From: Prostheceraeus crozeri
Taxonomy: Eukaryota > Platyhelminthes > Polycladida > Euryleptidae
Reading direction: 5' to 3'
Length of the DNA: 64,000 nucleotides
Assembly: GCA_907163375.1 (NCBI GenBank)
Contig: CAJQUW010001695.1
Coordinates: 62,001-126,000, forward strand
Both the position numbers and the translations under genes were made by a program. Position 1 is the stretch's first letter; every line of letters begins with the position of its first letter. Positions 22,390 to 34,966 of the stretch are shown piece after piece. Under the pieces are notes generated by a model. That model worked only from the letters and a program-made list of their open reading frames with translations. It had not been told where the DNA came from and searched no databases.

Positions 22390-22690
22390 TAATGATTTGT
22401 TTCCAGTGGGTCGCGCGTCATAGGTCGCAACACCGTCTTCCGCAATAGCGCGCTCTGATTGGTCAATATTTCACACAGCTGCGCTTCAACTCGCAAGACG
22501 ATCCAATCAATGTCTACTGCTCTACCGTGCGTGTCACCCGTGCGTCGTCGCCTGTAATGCAGTGCCCATTGTGGCTTCAAATATTGCAGCGCCATGAACG
22601 TTGAGCGTTGTCGCAAGAAAAGGGGAAGATAATTGCGACGTCATCAAATGCGCAGACGGTGAAGCGACCTACTGCCATTGGAAACCAGTC
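22390..22690. promoter_or_regulatory. CpG-rich patch with CCAAT boxes, candidate promoter
   Basis: This patch is visibly richer in CG dinucleotides than its surroundings. It carries a strong CCAAT box in the form CTGATTGGTCAAT near 22456 and another, GATCCAATCAATG, near 22500. It could serve a transcript in either direction, and minus-strand transcription would lead towards exon A. No TATA box or mapped start supports this. Confidence 0.3.
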
Positions 22691-23052
22691 TTAATATTCT
22701 GCCACCTTTGCAACAACTTCTGTAAGGCAAAGTATGAAAGGCATCACTTATTCACTATTTACGCTGTATATCTAAATTTCCTAATGATGTGCCACCGCTA
22801 TGCAGAACTTATTGCAGGTATCTGATTTATGTGCTAATATGTGAAAGATCCATTACAAATTAGCTAGATTCGGGTAATATTGTAATGAGTAGTGCAGCAT
22901 GCATAACTTTCAATGTTCCATTTTTTCTTTTCTTCTCAGTGGTTTACGCAACTCATTTATCTTGTAAAATATCATGGTTTTTGTATGTGATGCCTCACAA
23001 AAATTTCCGACATTAAAAAAATTCAAAATGACTAAATGATTTGCAAACAGTA
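22691..23052. other. No gene recognised
   Basis: This stretch lies between the CpG-rich patch and the CACTGG-ended element. It holds no convincing frame or repeat. Confidence 0.4.
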
Positions 23053-25701
23053 CACTGGTCAACAAAGAAAAAATATTCTAAGTGTTTTTAGCTGATTTCG
23101 GGTAAATCAAGTATGTTGATTTCAAAAATCACCTCAGATTTGCTCAATCAGGTCAACTTTTTAAACTAAGCTACATTTTGGGTTTTTCAAGTTTTGGCCT
23201 ATACGATGATCCAGGGCTTCTCATGTACCGGTATTTTCTTACGTTCATGTAGCCATTCTTTTATTTTCTAGACTAAAAATGCAATTTCTGAAGATCTTTG
23301 CATCACATCTGATCATCTAAAATGCTGCCCTTCTGAAAATATGCAATTCACCATCAATGTTTTCACTGCTCAAATACCTTGTTGAATTCATCGCTTATGA
23401 CATTTCTATGATATTTATGCACTCTGATGGACGTTTGTTCATTCACTCTGTTAGAGGATTTTCAACCAGTCTAGGTGCGAGTTCTTTGCTGCACTTTGTC
23501 AATCAATTCAACGAATGAAGGCAAGCTTTCAGAGCAATTTCTATTTCAATCGAAGAGTCATATGCTATTTTTAGCCTTGTCATCATATTTAATGAATGTT
23601 GTCAGTGAATTTTGAATGACACATTCGCATTTTGCAGCTGAAGGATGACTTCAACCAGAAGAACCTGCAAAAACAGGCCTGACGTTTTCTGCTATATTTG
23701 TGGTGAATATACCCTTCTATCTAACAGGAATCAAGTAACAAGCTTCATAAAACGTGCCTATGAATCATATTATGGAATTAAACTTGGTGACTAGGATAAA
23801 GTTTGGGCTCCACACATGGTATGCAAGTCATGCACCGAGCATCTGCATCTGTGGACTAAAGGCAGGAAGAGTTGCTTGAAATTTGGTATTCCTATGATTT
23901 GGAGGGAACCGAGAAACCATGTCAATGACTGCTATTTCTGTGCTATTGATGTGACTGGGATCAACAGAAAGAACCGAAGCAGCCTGAAGTATCCTAATAT
24001 TAAATCGGCACGTCGTCCTGTAGCTCACTGTGATGAAATTCCGGAACCTATTTTTGGAGAACTTCCTGACATCAGTGACGACGGTTACTCTAGTGCTGCT
24101 GAACACGTAGAAGAGCAACAAATGGATTTTGACGATGCTGCTCCACATCCTTTTTCCCAAAATGAGCTAAATGATCTAGTACGCGATCTCAGTTTATCAA
24201 AGTCCTCTGCCGAGCTATTGGCATCCAGATTGAAGGAAAAGAATCTTATATCTAACAGTGCTCGTGTCACTTTCTATCGCAATAGACATGAATAGTTCCT
24301 TCATTTTTTCTTTAAAGAGAATGACTTGGTGTACTGCACAGATATTGCTCAGCTAAAATTGAAGCTTGGAATGCCACGGTACGAACCCAAAGATTGGAGA
24401 CTATTCATAGACAGCAGCAAGCGATCTCTGAAATGTGTTCTTCTTCACAATGGCAATCAGTTTGCCTCTGTATCTCTTGCTCACTGGGCTACATTGAAAG
24501 AGAACTATGAAGCAGTGAAGTGCGTGCTGGAGGAAATACCTTATGATCAGCATCAGTGGCTAATTTGTGTTGACTTGAAAATGGTGAATTTTTTGTTGGG
24601 ACAGCAGTCAGGCTATACCAAGTATCCATGCTTCCTGTGCATGTGGGATAGCAGAGACACTGCTCATCACTACACTAGAAAAAACTGGCCAATCCGAGAA
24701 GAATTGGTGCCATGTAGAGCAACGAACGTTATCAACGACCGCCTGGTAAACAGAGACAGGATACTCTTCCCTCCGCTGCACATCAAACTCGGCTTGATGA
24801 AGAAATTCACCAAATCTCTGGACAAGGATGGTGCCTGCTTTACATACTTGTGCCATGCTTTTCCAGGATTGACCATAGAGAAATTGAAAGCTGGCATTTT
24901 TGATGGTCCTCAAATCCGACAGCTAATCAGAGATACTGAGTTTCAAAATTCAATGAACGATGTGGAGCTGCACGCATGGAGAGCATTTGTTCTGGTAGTG
25001 AAGAACTTTCTTGGCAATAAAAAGGCAAGAAACTATGCAGAGCTAGTCTCAAATATGTTGACTGCTTTCAGAATCCTTGGATGCAACATGAGTATCAAAA
25101 TGCATTACATTTTCTCACACATGGATCGGTTTCCTGAGAATCTGAGATCTGTGAGCGATGAACAAGGGGAGAGATTCCATCAAGACATAAAGGTGATGGA
25201 GACAAGCTATCAGGGACACTGGGATGCAGTTATGATGGCTGATTACTGCTGGAATCTAAAGAGAGACATTCCTGCAGCTGAGCATTCAAGGAACTGCAAA
25301 ATACGGAAATTCATGCCCTGACTTTTTTACAATTGCGACTTTCTACCCAGATTGCATGTGCAAGTAGGCCTGCATGTATTTATCTTATCCTTTGTCAATA
25401 ACTTTTATACAAATAAGTGAAATTAGATTTTGTGATACCAATTCAATACATTCTTTTATAATGTATCTTTTTTCTACTCAACCATTTTGGGGTGTGAAGG
25501 GTTCTTAGAAATAACAGATGATTTCACAAAATGTGATATATTAAGCCAGAAAATCTAATTTCTCAAAATATAATTAGCATGAAAACTTCATCTGATTGAG
25601 TTAAATGGATGCCATATTCAGAGTTAGTGGAGGAAAATGGTCCTTCATCAGTTGAAAAACTTCTGACTATTTTCAAAAAGTTTTTTTTTTGTAACCCAGT
25701 G
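23053..25701 (+). mobile_element. Candidate CACTGG-ended transposon carrying a transposase-like gene
   Basis: CACTGGTCAACAAAGAAAAA at the left and, inverted, CACTGGGTTACAAAAAAAAA at the right are similar enough to be diverged terminal repeats, with the only long coding region centred between them. The left flank is TA; the right flank reads TTA, so a target duplication is uncertain. Span and ends are inference. Confidence 0.45.
23645..25321 (+). pseudogene. Transposase-like protein of a large repetitive animal family (two in-frame TAG)
   Basis: A single frame runs from ATG 23645 to TGA 25321, broken only by TAG at 23792 and 24293. The N-terminal cysteine-rich part reads DVFCYICGEY, MVCKSCTEHLHLW, FGIPMIWREP and CYFC; an acidic linker follows. 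The main domain reads WRLFIDSSKRSLKCVLLHN, ICVDLKMVNFLLGQQ, YPCFLCMWDSR, GPQIRQLI, GCNMSIKMHYIFSH and SDEQGERFHQDI. I recognise this order from a highly repeated, usually unnamed protein family in insects and other invertebrates. The acidic residues around a CxxC insert suggest an RNase-H-fold transposase of KDZ-like type, which is inference. Both stops are TAG, one substitution from CAG or another sense codon. Confidence 0.7.
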
Positions 25702-26009
25702 TTATCAATCAAACAGATATTTGGTGAGAGATATGCAGTATTGAATAGAATGGATGCATCAACTCATGAAATTTTCTAATTTTTGTAAACTTCGTTTAAA
25801 ATACTTCAAAAATAAGAAAAATTCGGAAAGAATACTTCAAGCATGATCGTCGACAGCAAGACTGTGTTAATGATTTTTAAATGTGACAGTGTGCTTATAG
25901 ATTACATTTATCAAGACATATCAAATATTTGATTGATTGGAGTATACGAACCATTCACATATAGATACTCTGCACAAGCAGCGTTCTTGTACCTCAAAAA
26001 GAATTTCTA
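25702..26009. other. No gene recognised
   Basis: Short AT-rich spacer between two transposon remnants. Confidence 0.4.
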
Positions 26010-27018
26010 GTGCATTTCGTTAATTCTCCTTTAAGTTCTATTGCCTTACGGATGCTATTAGGCATATTGCCGATCAAATTTGTGATCATCTGTTAATCAA
26101 TCTGATTCCACTCCTGCCTCACTAAAGATTCCAACCGATTCAAATCATAGCCAGGACAAATTCATCGACGAACTCCCCGCTTCAACATAGATCAGACATG
26201 CTCGATTGGATCCAAGTCAGGAGACATTGCCGGCCAGTCTAAATTTCGTATTCATGCCTGTTTTTTATACAATTGAGTTGCCCTGGCACGATGGTATGGA
26301 GCATTGTCATCATGAGAATCCAGTCAGATGATGGATCAGCTAAAGGATAAACATGTTCTTCGTGCATATAGCATTCGGAGCTCATGTTTTCCCTCATAAC
26401 ATGCAGTGAACTGCGACCATCACTCCAAATGGCTCCCCCGATGAGCAATTTCCTGCAATCGTCCTGACTCCTCGATGTAGAAAACGACCAGGATTGTCTT
26501 ACTCAGACTTCAGCCAAAGGCGCAGACGAATGATTTTCTCTGAATTTTAATCGGACAGCTGCCTCATCCGACCAAACAGCATGTGACCACTGATTCTGCC
26601 AATGGTAATGTTTCATTGACCGCTATAGTCTCAGTTTCTTGTGTCGCTCGGACAGATTCAGCTTCGATGGTCTCTTACGACTGGAGTAGTTCAACTCCTT
26701 AAGTCGTCCCCAGGCAGTTGTCTTGGAAAGATTTGAACCTCCTGAAAGCTCAGATAAGGATGTGAAGTGATCACTATCGACCACAGTGGTGATGTAGAGA
26801 TTTGACCTGCGAGAAGTCAGCCTTGGTCGGCCAGAAGACCTTCCATCAGGCCGTTGACAGTATCTTCGCAACCAAGAGTAAATAGTACTTTTAGGGACCT
26901 TTAATTGTTGCGACACAATGGCAACTAGCCGGCTACTTCGGATCAAAGCCTCAGCTTGATCCCTAAGGCCTTTCTGGTAAGCTTTCAGTACAGCAGTTCG
27001 CATGTTACTGAGAGACAC
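26010..27018 (-). pseudogene. Decayed Tc1/mariner-type transposase
   Basis: The N-terminal 131 codons (27018-26623) are open and hold a helix-turn-helix (AIVSQQLKVPKSTIYSWLRR), the SSGRPRLTSRR hook and a second DNA-binding subdomain. The catalytic part follows in broken frames: HAVWSDEAAVRL, then IGGAIWSDGRSSLHV, then a C-terminal RLESLVRQEWNQID and IGNMPNSIRKAIELKGEL ending near 26017. Several stops and frameshifts are present. I could not find paired terminal repeats, so the ends are probably lost. It is not the same family as the intact copies at 7433 or 42245. Confidence 0.78.
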
Positions 27019-29736
27019 AAAACTAATGAAATGAATGAATTCGATGTCTTTCGATCAAACAGCTTTATTCTCGTCTGCCCATGCTTAATGCATGCGTGAG
27101 AGTGATCACGCTTCTGGCTAGCGATGAAAATGAGAATTGAACTCCAAACAAGTTGCAAAAGATTGAAACATTATATAGTCTACGGACTGCTATATTTAGA
27201 GTATGGTCATAAACTTTTCACAGGAGAAACTTCAGAACATGAGCTTTCTAAACATGCAAATAATAATGAACGACAGAGGACATCCAAATTGATAGAAATG
27301 TTGCGTCGGGGACGTGTTAACACACGACTACAAATACACGACACGTGCAAATACATGACTATGCATTTAGTGATTGCGTGATTGACAATAGACATTCACC
27401 TCAGCAAACAATATACGTTCCACTTGCGGAGTATTTGTGTAATTATTTTTCGTATTAATTACGTATTTTTGTACGGTTGATCCTTGTTGTAGTTGCGTAT
27501 GGTTCGGCATGATTCTTTTAGTCCCATTTTAGCCACAGGAAGGTCGCATGTCTTACATTTATAGCCATGGAATAAGTATATTACATAACAGCTTAGTATT
27601 AATTAAATCCCCACTGTGCATGCAGCTTAGATTATATTAAACGGACTCAAGTTTAGACCCAGTACCAAATGTGAGATAGATAAGCAAATGTTTGCAGTTT
27701 TGAAGAATTTACCAATAAATTGATAGGTCATGATATCAATACAAAAGGAATGATAGACTTTTACAAATCCTCCGTGTCATGGCAACCTTGAAGAGGTGAT
27801 GTTTGCAAAACTAGCAATTCGATGGGTTAATAGTACTTAAACCCATTGAACGCGGTGGCATATATATATATATTATATATATAACAGGTAACTTACCTCC
27901 ATTTATGCTTCATTTTAAACTCGTGAAAACTCGCTATTCGGATCATTTCTTTTTGACAAAACATAACTTAGAACGATGTTCAAGATTTGTGATGTGAAAT
28001 AACTTTTTAAAATTCGTCCATTTGGCGGGAAATTCAAATTGTTCTTAAAAATGGCGTGAAGAAATTCTTCGTTTTGGTATGAAGAGCAAAATATTCAATT
28101 TTGAACTTTCATAATCTTTTCGTGTCCATATATGATTTATTTGGCGTATTTTCTAACCCTGTGCAACAGTCGGATGTTCGAATTCGAATTCGATTTAGCT
28201 CAGTGGCAATGCCGCAATACGTACTGAAATATGTATATATGCCATTGCGTTATCTGCTACTGTGAATAAGCACATCTTTCAGATAAAAAACCTCAGCGAT
28301 TCATGCGATGTATGATCTAATTAACAATGGAGAGAATCATGTTCTGATATAGCCCCCGCTATGAGATGGTGACGACAGTACGGAGACAGTGATAAAGTGG
28401 ACTTGACGATGATCTACTAAGTAGGCCTAATTTGTACATGTACCTACAAATATGAATATGTCTATCAAATGCCCTGTTTAACAGCAAAATTATGACCTAT
28501 CAGTTTGCTTGATCTTCTTTTATCTTGCATTATGCAAATCTTGTGTAAAGTATTGTAGGAAGTTAACGACATGTGAGATCAGGATCTTTCTCAGTAGGCC
28601 TACCTATGGTTTGAAAGCGATGGACACACTCTGACCACACTTGTACCACTAGTTGCTTAGGAAGCTTAGTAGTTGCTATTATTATTATAGCTTTCTACTT
28701 CCAGTGTCAACCAGAATGCTAATATTTTGAAGACACAACATTTTATTATCTTCATCTCTTCTGATGCAGGATAAGCATAATTTTGAAAATTACACGGAAC
28801 ATTCGAAAGCTATTTTCAATAATTCTCTTTTATTTCAGAATAGCAACATATGGCGCCCACTGAAATTAGCGATCATGGTCTAGATGAGGAACTCTAAAAA
28901 GGAAAAAAATAATTGCACTGAAGAAGCCGGACATCAGAGTTTATAGGTGGCAATGCGCAACGATGGTAGGCCTGTAAACCATAGGATAGTCACAACAAAG
29001 CAGCTGCTGAGCCTTGGCTCAAAGTGTTTCACAAATGAATGCTACAAATGCGTTGTGGGATTGTGCGACAAGTGCTTCAAAGCATGCCGCATTTGGTGAC
29101 TTATTTCATGACGCAATCAACTGTTGAGCATACACACATAAGGAAGATAGTCGTTTTACAGAGCAAAATAGGATTAATAAAGAGAAAATTACTGATATAA
29201 GTGCATGTGTGTAATGCATGTGTATTTGCATTAGTTTTAGAAGCTGTTATAGACTGCTGTAAGACCTGTTTTGTATCATGCAACAATAACATAAATTATT
29301 TTTTTACTAAAACTACAAGTAAAAATTGTAAATTGTACACTGTTCTAATCTGAATTCGATTTACATGTAGCCTACATGTAGCTGAATACTACATCAATGC
29401 AGTTGACATGAATAATGGATGTGTAATATAAAATTTGAAATGCACAAGCAAGATGCTCGCACCAGACAAATAGTTCTTATTGCAGTTTTATAAAGTTCAG
29501 TGCTTCAATTTTGCCTTTTATTTAAACATCCAAAATTTACTATTTTTAGGAGTGGTAGGACGCGATGGCACAGACATATGCCATCTTCGAAATCGATCCG
29601 AAATGGCTCGCATCCATTCTACATGTGAAAATTTTCATGTTTCATGATGTTTCAAGCTATGTTAATTGATGTACTTCACAATATGCAAAGAAATCACACT
29701 CGCGTTAATAAATGCTCAGCATTTATTACCAAGACT
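27019..29736. other. No gene recognised
   Basis: A TA microsatellite lies at about 27860-27882. A GTAAGT-type minus-strand donor near 27890 lacks a convincing exon. A cysteine-rich stretch near 29030-29095 hints at a piggyBac C-terminal finger but is too short to call. Confidence 0.35.
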
Positions 29737-30226
29737 TCTTATTTTAATAAGATAACAAGAGTATATCAGTTGTATGATAAGCTGGTACAACACCTTGACG
29801 GTAAAGTTTCTCATCACTTCCTTATTTGACTAATTGACCATCTTGATAAACGTAATTTTCGGATTCGTTATTCGAGTACCTACAGCTCGATGATGGACGC
29901 ATACTCGGGCGTCCCACAAGGTTCGATATTGGGACCGTACCTTTTTGCATCCTACATGAGTTCCCTGCAGTCGCTCTCTGGCAATGTCACTTATGTCAAG
30001 TACGCTGATGATGTGACTATCTTGCAAGGTTTGCGTTCCTGTGACGATGACTTAATCACCAACAAGGAGCTATGTCATGTAAAATCTTGGTTGAACAGCA
30101 AAGGTTTGGTCTTAAATGATCAAAAGACAAAACATTTGATCATTCGAAAACGCTGTACGAACACAAATGAGTCCAGTCATTGTGATCATCATGGGACTTA
30201 CGTTAAGATCTTGGGACTTACGTTAA
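29737..30226 (+). pseudogene. LINE reverse transcriptase fragment (LINE-D)
   Basis: A palm-domain fragment: YDKLVQHLDG, a stop, KRNFRIRYSSTYSS, then SGVPQGSILGPYLF, YVKYADDVTIL and SWLNSKGLVLNDQKTKHLII. Upstream fingers and downstream thumb are absent. It ends in a short duplication (GGGACTTACGTTAA twice, 30193-30226) and runs into a TC repeat. RT type is CR1/Jockey-like. Confidence 0.8.
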
Positions 30227-30228
30227 CT

Positions 30229-30249
30229 TCTCTCTCTCTCTCTCTCTCC
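30229..30249. repeat. TC microsatellite
   Basis: An uninterrupted TC run at the end of the LINE-D fragment. Confidence 0.9.
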
Positions 30250-30262
30250 CTCGCTCTCGTTC

Positions 30263-33042
30263 TGTCTCGATTTTCAAGTTTTAGCCCAGCCACAATAACA
30301 CTGCGCAGGATGAGAGTTGAAATCGCATAATTCATCCATTCGTTCGATAAGCTACGTTAATACATCCAATTACAGTGTTTTTACCTATCTTGTGCGCGGA
30401 AATATATCCGATCATATATACAGTATTTCAAACTAGCTTTGTCTAACCTAACCATACCAGAGTGACAAAGGGCTAAAATGCCTCTGAATGTGTCAGGAAT
30501 CGTGCTGTCAACCTGAACTGATAGAAGTTTTCCTTTTATATGTTAAGTATGACATATATTTATTCATGAAGTGTCCAAGTATTTATAATGGTAAATTGAC
30601 TAAGTCTCGTTCTTTGACGAATCATAGAATGAAACTAGGATTAAGCAATTTAGTGCCTCTAGCTTTTCACGAGGTCGAAATGATATTCCTATGCGCTTTA
30701 CTCCGGGCATCGCCATGAAAAATTGTGATAAATTGTGAGCCATGTATAAAAATAGAAGTCATTTCCAAATTTGTGAATAGAAAAGAATGACTCAGTTGAA
30801 ATGGCATTCAACATCCATCTACACATGTAAGTCATTGTCAATAGACATGACACTCACATCTGTCAATGCATAGTTGCACTGCACACAGCCTGCTTGACAT
30901 CATCCTGACTAGGCCCCCTGCTTGTATTTTACTGCATAATTGGATTCAAACATAGATAACAAATCGTATTTCCATGCGCCGGTGCAGAGACATTTATGCG
31001 TGCAAAGTTCGATTGCTGAGTTTACAAGTTGTCATATTCTCAAACCGGCATGTAGAATGCAAAACTCCTGATAGAAATCAAGGTATTGATCAGTCATCAA
31101 CGGAATCCTAGAAAAGTCCTTCATGGGCTTTAGAAGAAAATCATTCACAAAGCACCGTAGGTGCCGAAGGATGAATCATAATAAAGCCGTGTAGCTGCAG
31201 ATGAATTTTAAGAAAACGGAAGATTTCCGACCATTCTTTTCACACGCATTTTAGAAAATCATAGTTGGTTCGAGAAATTGTTATTGATTTCCCAGATTTC
31301 AATGCTAATTACATAGTCGCTGTTTTAGTTCTTGGAGATAATCAGAGAGAAGATGATGTGATGACATAGGTTCCTTCTTTTGAGCCCCAAAACATTCAGG
31401 CGGTAAATAATAAGAATACGAGGAGTATAATATTCACAGGTTACAAAATGACCAGCCGTAGCACATATGGATGAAAATGTACAGTACATCCATATGGACA
31501 TCTATGTGGATACACTGGCACTTCAATTTAATTATTTTAGTCACTGCTCTCCACATCATAGTGCAATTTCAAAATTTTCCTGAAGATATCCCATTCTTTC
31601 AAAATTTTCCGGAAAAACTTCTCTTCAAAATGTTCCGTTATTTACAAATTATTTTTTGAAAATTATGTCTACCTCTGTGTCTAAAACGCATGGGAATTTC
31701 TGTCTCGTTTATTCTTACGACATCCTGAATTTTGTAAATACAATTGTTAACGAAAAGATCGAAAGTTCTATGTAATTTTTTATTCAAAGATGCTTGCTTT
31801 TGATGCATTGCTTTGTACGTCACAAGCCCCATCAACTTGGTACTCCAGCTATACGTTTGTGTATGTATTATACTTGCTGATAGCCGAACATTCAACGGAA
31901 ACATAATCAAGTGATTGGATTACATACGCATTATATTATTTGATGAAACACAGAAATGAAGATGTCTACATCTAAAAGTACGAGTATTTTACTGATTTGC
32001 GGGATCCATTAACTTGATGCATTATACTCTGATCTGATTGCTTCTTGTACATGGAAATAGAATATTTCTTGCGAACATTTTTTCTTTGTTTAAAAAAAAT
32101 GTCAAAGATTGTGCTCTCAATTTGTTTTCTAAAATAAGTTGTTTTAGACTACAGAGCATCAGAAAGCACTTTGTATAAGTCGGACTTGTAATTGTCTTTT
32201 CATTCTCTTCTTAGTGTCATTTATATCATCCTTTACCATGTACATGCACACATTTCACGAATTCTGTGCTCTGAATTCACGAATTGAATTAACTATGCTG
32301 CTTTTACTTACGTTGAATAACTGATAACATTCGGGTGTATAGTCGCGCTTTGCTTATCGGTGAATAATTACACCGACCGAAAATAGAATAGACATCGATG
32401 CCAAATGGTCTTTACAATAATTTCAGAGCTGGTAGTTGTTGTGAGCATCTCTCTCAATAATCCATTACAAATTTCATGGCACACAACATCAGATTCATGA
32501 GTATGGCTAGGCAAGCAATAGATCTCATGAATTTTCGAAAATTATTCGCCTCTGTATTGATCGGAAGCTGCAGCTATCCACTATGTAGGACGGACCACTA
32601 GCTGCCAACTTTGTTATACAAGATATTGTCAGACTATTGTTAGAGAATTTGGTGTTTTCTTTCCTGACCGAGAGAGCAATCGGTGATGGGGTCATCCTCT
32701 AACCTAACTAAAGATATTGTCAGATATGCATCCAGCATGTGCTTTACTGGTGTTAACAATTAGGCAACGAGTCATGGATTCCTGTATCAGGAATCCTGAT
32801 ACAGTGAGTGGCACATGCGGTATCCCACGTTAGCATATCAAGGGTCAATTTTGTGGTTACTGAAATGAAATTTTGTACATAATCTTTGTGGCTCCGGTTC
32901 CAAGCACATATCCGGTGCAAGTGATATAGAGCACCAGTTTTATTATACCTTAGGACATGGGGCAGAACTGCATGAGCTTAAAGCTATTTTAGAGAACCCG
33001 TGGATTCACTGTCATTGATGCTCAACCAATTGAGCATCCTTA
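30263..33042. other. No gene recognised
   Basis: No conserved frame. AAAATTTTCC words near 31567-31640 resemble words near 38330-38375. A pyrimidine/purine-mixed AT-rich background fills the rest. Confidence 0.4.
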
Positions 33043-34174
33043 AGCTATTGACCTTAAGAAGGCGTTCGATACATTAAGTCATTTTAAACTGCTTGAATCT
33101 TTTCGTGACGATTTTAGTTGCCCACCTCATGTCATAGATTCTATTTATAATTTCTTGATTGATCGGTATCAGCGTGTTGTTGCTGATAATTTGGTAACAC
33201 CCTGGCGGTCTATTTCCAGTGGAGTTCCCCAGGGTTCCATTTTGGGACCACTGTTGTTTTCTCTTTTCATAGATGATTTGCCCGACTTTGTAATTACAAA
33301 ACCTATTGTTTATGCTGATGACATTACCTTGTTGCATTTTGATTGTCCTAGTATTAACTCGGACTTCTACTCTGATATAGATGTTTTCTGTGCATGGACA
33401 AAAAAGAAGCAACTGATTATTAATGTTGAAAAATTTAAATACATGACCCTTTCGAGGAATATTTCTAATTGTAAGACCATGGACATTGTAATTAATAATT
33501 CCACGATTGAACAGGTTGATTGTATAAAAATTTTGGGAATGTGTTTTACATCTGACCTTCGCTGGGACGTCCAATTCGCAAAAATGTATGCTAAATGTTG
33601 TCGTTCCATGTCATTTGTACGCCGTTTACGTAATAATAACAACCGTGGTGAAGTCGTTTGGCAGGCTTTTGTAAGTCTTCTGCTGTGACATTTTGTTGGC
33701 CCATCATTTGTGATGTAAGTAAGCTAAGCTAACTAAGCTAAGGTCGTGCGCGGTGGTCGGTTGCTCTCGTTACTTTCAGCGAACATAGTGATTCTTGCCT
33801 TTATTTTGGTGTTATTCGTCGAAATCTCTCCAAATATTATATCATCAGAATCTGCATGTCCTCGTGTCTATCGCTGTCCTACTGGTTTTCGTCCAAAGTG
33901 CTCACATCATTCGTAATTCTGGATTATTTCGTCGGCAGCGTGTAATTTAGCAGTGAGTTGTCTTCATTCTTGCCTCTGACACTGTCACAACTTGGAATTT
34001 TCAATCGAAAACTTCGCTGCGTCACGCGACACCTTTTACGATTTGCTGGAATTACTTCATCTTTGATTTCTCTAGTGTTCAACTGATCTAGTGGTTTGGC
34101 GGTATCGTGTGTGACTGTAAAGCTTTGTACACTGAGTTCGAATCCGTCGTGCACCATTTTTGACTTTTTTAAAA

Positions 34175-34966
34175 ATGGTGACCTTGGATGAAATGATATC
34201 TATGTCTGAGTCTGACCTTCTAAAGAAGACACAAATAACTAAGAAAGATATGGTCAAAGCTATAATGCATTTGAAAAGTCAAACAAACAATAGAGCTCTA
34301 TCGGTTTCTCCAACGAGAACAAGAGAATCACTTGACAGCAATGCTTTATCATCATTATTCGAGACTCATCTTCAGAAACATCTGAAGCCAGTATCAGATC
34401 AATTGAACTTGCTGATTGAGAAACACACAGATTTGCAGAAGAAATATGATATTCTGCAAAATGAGTACAACAAAATTGCAAATACAAATCCTGTCACCAT
34501 TGAGGATATGTGCAATGAGTTCCAAGAACGCTTGAAGAGACGTAGCTTCCTGATTATATCAGGTCTTGCTGAAATAACATCAGGCTCTGCCGAATCAAGA
34601 ATTGAAAGTGATAAAGAGTCCGTCGCTAAAATCTGTGAGGCTATTGGAATTTTTTCAGTTGACGTTACAGCTTGTCATCGTATTGGACGAGCATCGGCTT
34701 CTGTTCAGCCTCGTCTTCTCAGATTCAAATGTGCTGATGATGATGTACGTGGAAACATTCTTCGAAATGCTCGAAAGCTTCGAAATACAACATCATTTTC
34801 GAATATTTACATTAATCCTGACCAAACAAAGATGGAAAGAGAGAAATGCAAGGCTCTCCGTCTTGATTTGAAAAGCAGACGAGATCGTGGTGAAGACGTT
34901 GTGATTAAGAGAGGAAAGATTGTACAAGTGCAGACAAATGGAAATATAAATTCAAATTTTCATTGA
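34175..34966 (+). CDS. LINE-B ORF1, coiled-coil/RRM-type protein, intact
   Basis: I chose ATG 34175 because the frame upstream has no other ATG. The product is about 263 residues. The N-terminal third is charged, about residues 65-110 form a coiled coil (HLQKHLKPVSDQLNLLIEKH), then come FQERLKRRSFLIISGLAE, an RRM-like core with VDVTACHRIGRAS and LRNTTSFSNIYINPDQT, and a basic C-terminus. The layout matches LINE-A ORF1, though the sequences are clearly different. It would package element RNA. The stop TGA (34964-34966) overlaps the ORF2 frame, as is common when ORF2 is translated by reinitiation. Confidence 0.85.
   Translation: MVTLDEMISMSESDLLKKTQITKKDMVKAIMHLKSQTNNRALSVSPTRTRESLDSNALSSLFETHLQKHLKPVSDQLNLLIEKHTDLQKKYDILQNEYNKIANTNPVTIEDMCNEFQERLKRRSFLIISGLAEITSGSAESRIESDKESVAKICEAIGIFSVDVTACHRIGRASASVQPRLLRFKCADDDVRGNILRNARKLRNTTSFSNIYINPDQTKMEREKCKALRLDLKSRRDRGEDVVIKRGKIVQVQTNGNINSNFH

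Noticed and set aside
27885-27930. Possible minus-strand exon ending at GTAAGT
   Set aside because: No acceptor-bounded frame that joins to exon A in phase; the donor alone is not enough.
28960-29097. Cysteine-rich stretch reminiscent of a piggyBac C-terminal finger
   Set aside because: Only one short run of Cys pairs with no transposase body or TTAA-flanked ends nearby.
33074-33574. 166-codon minus-strand frame
   Set aside because: It is the antisense shadow of the LINE-C reverse transcriptase.
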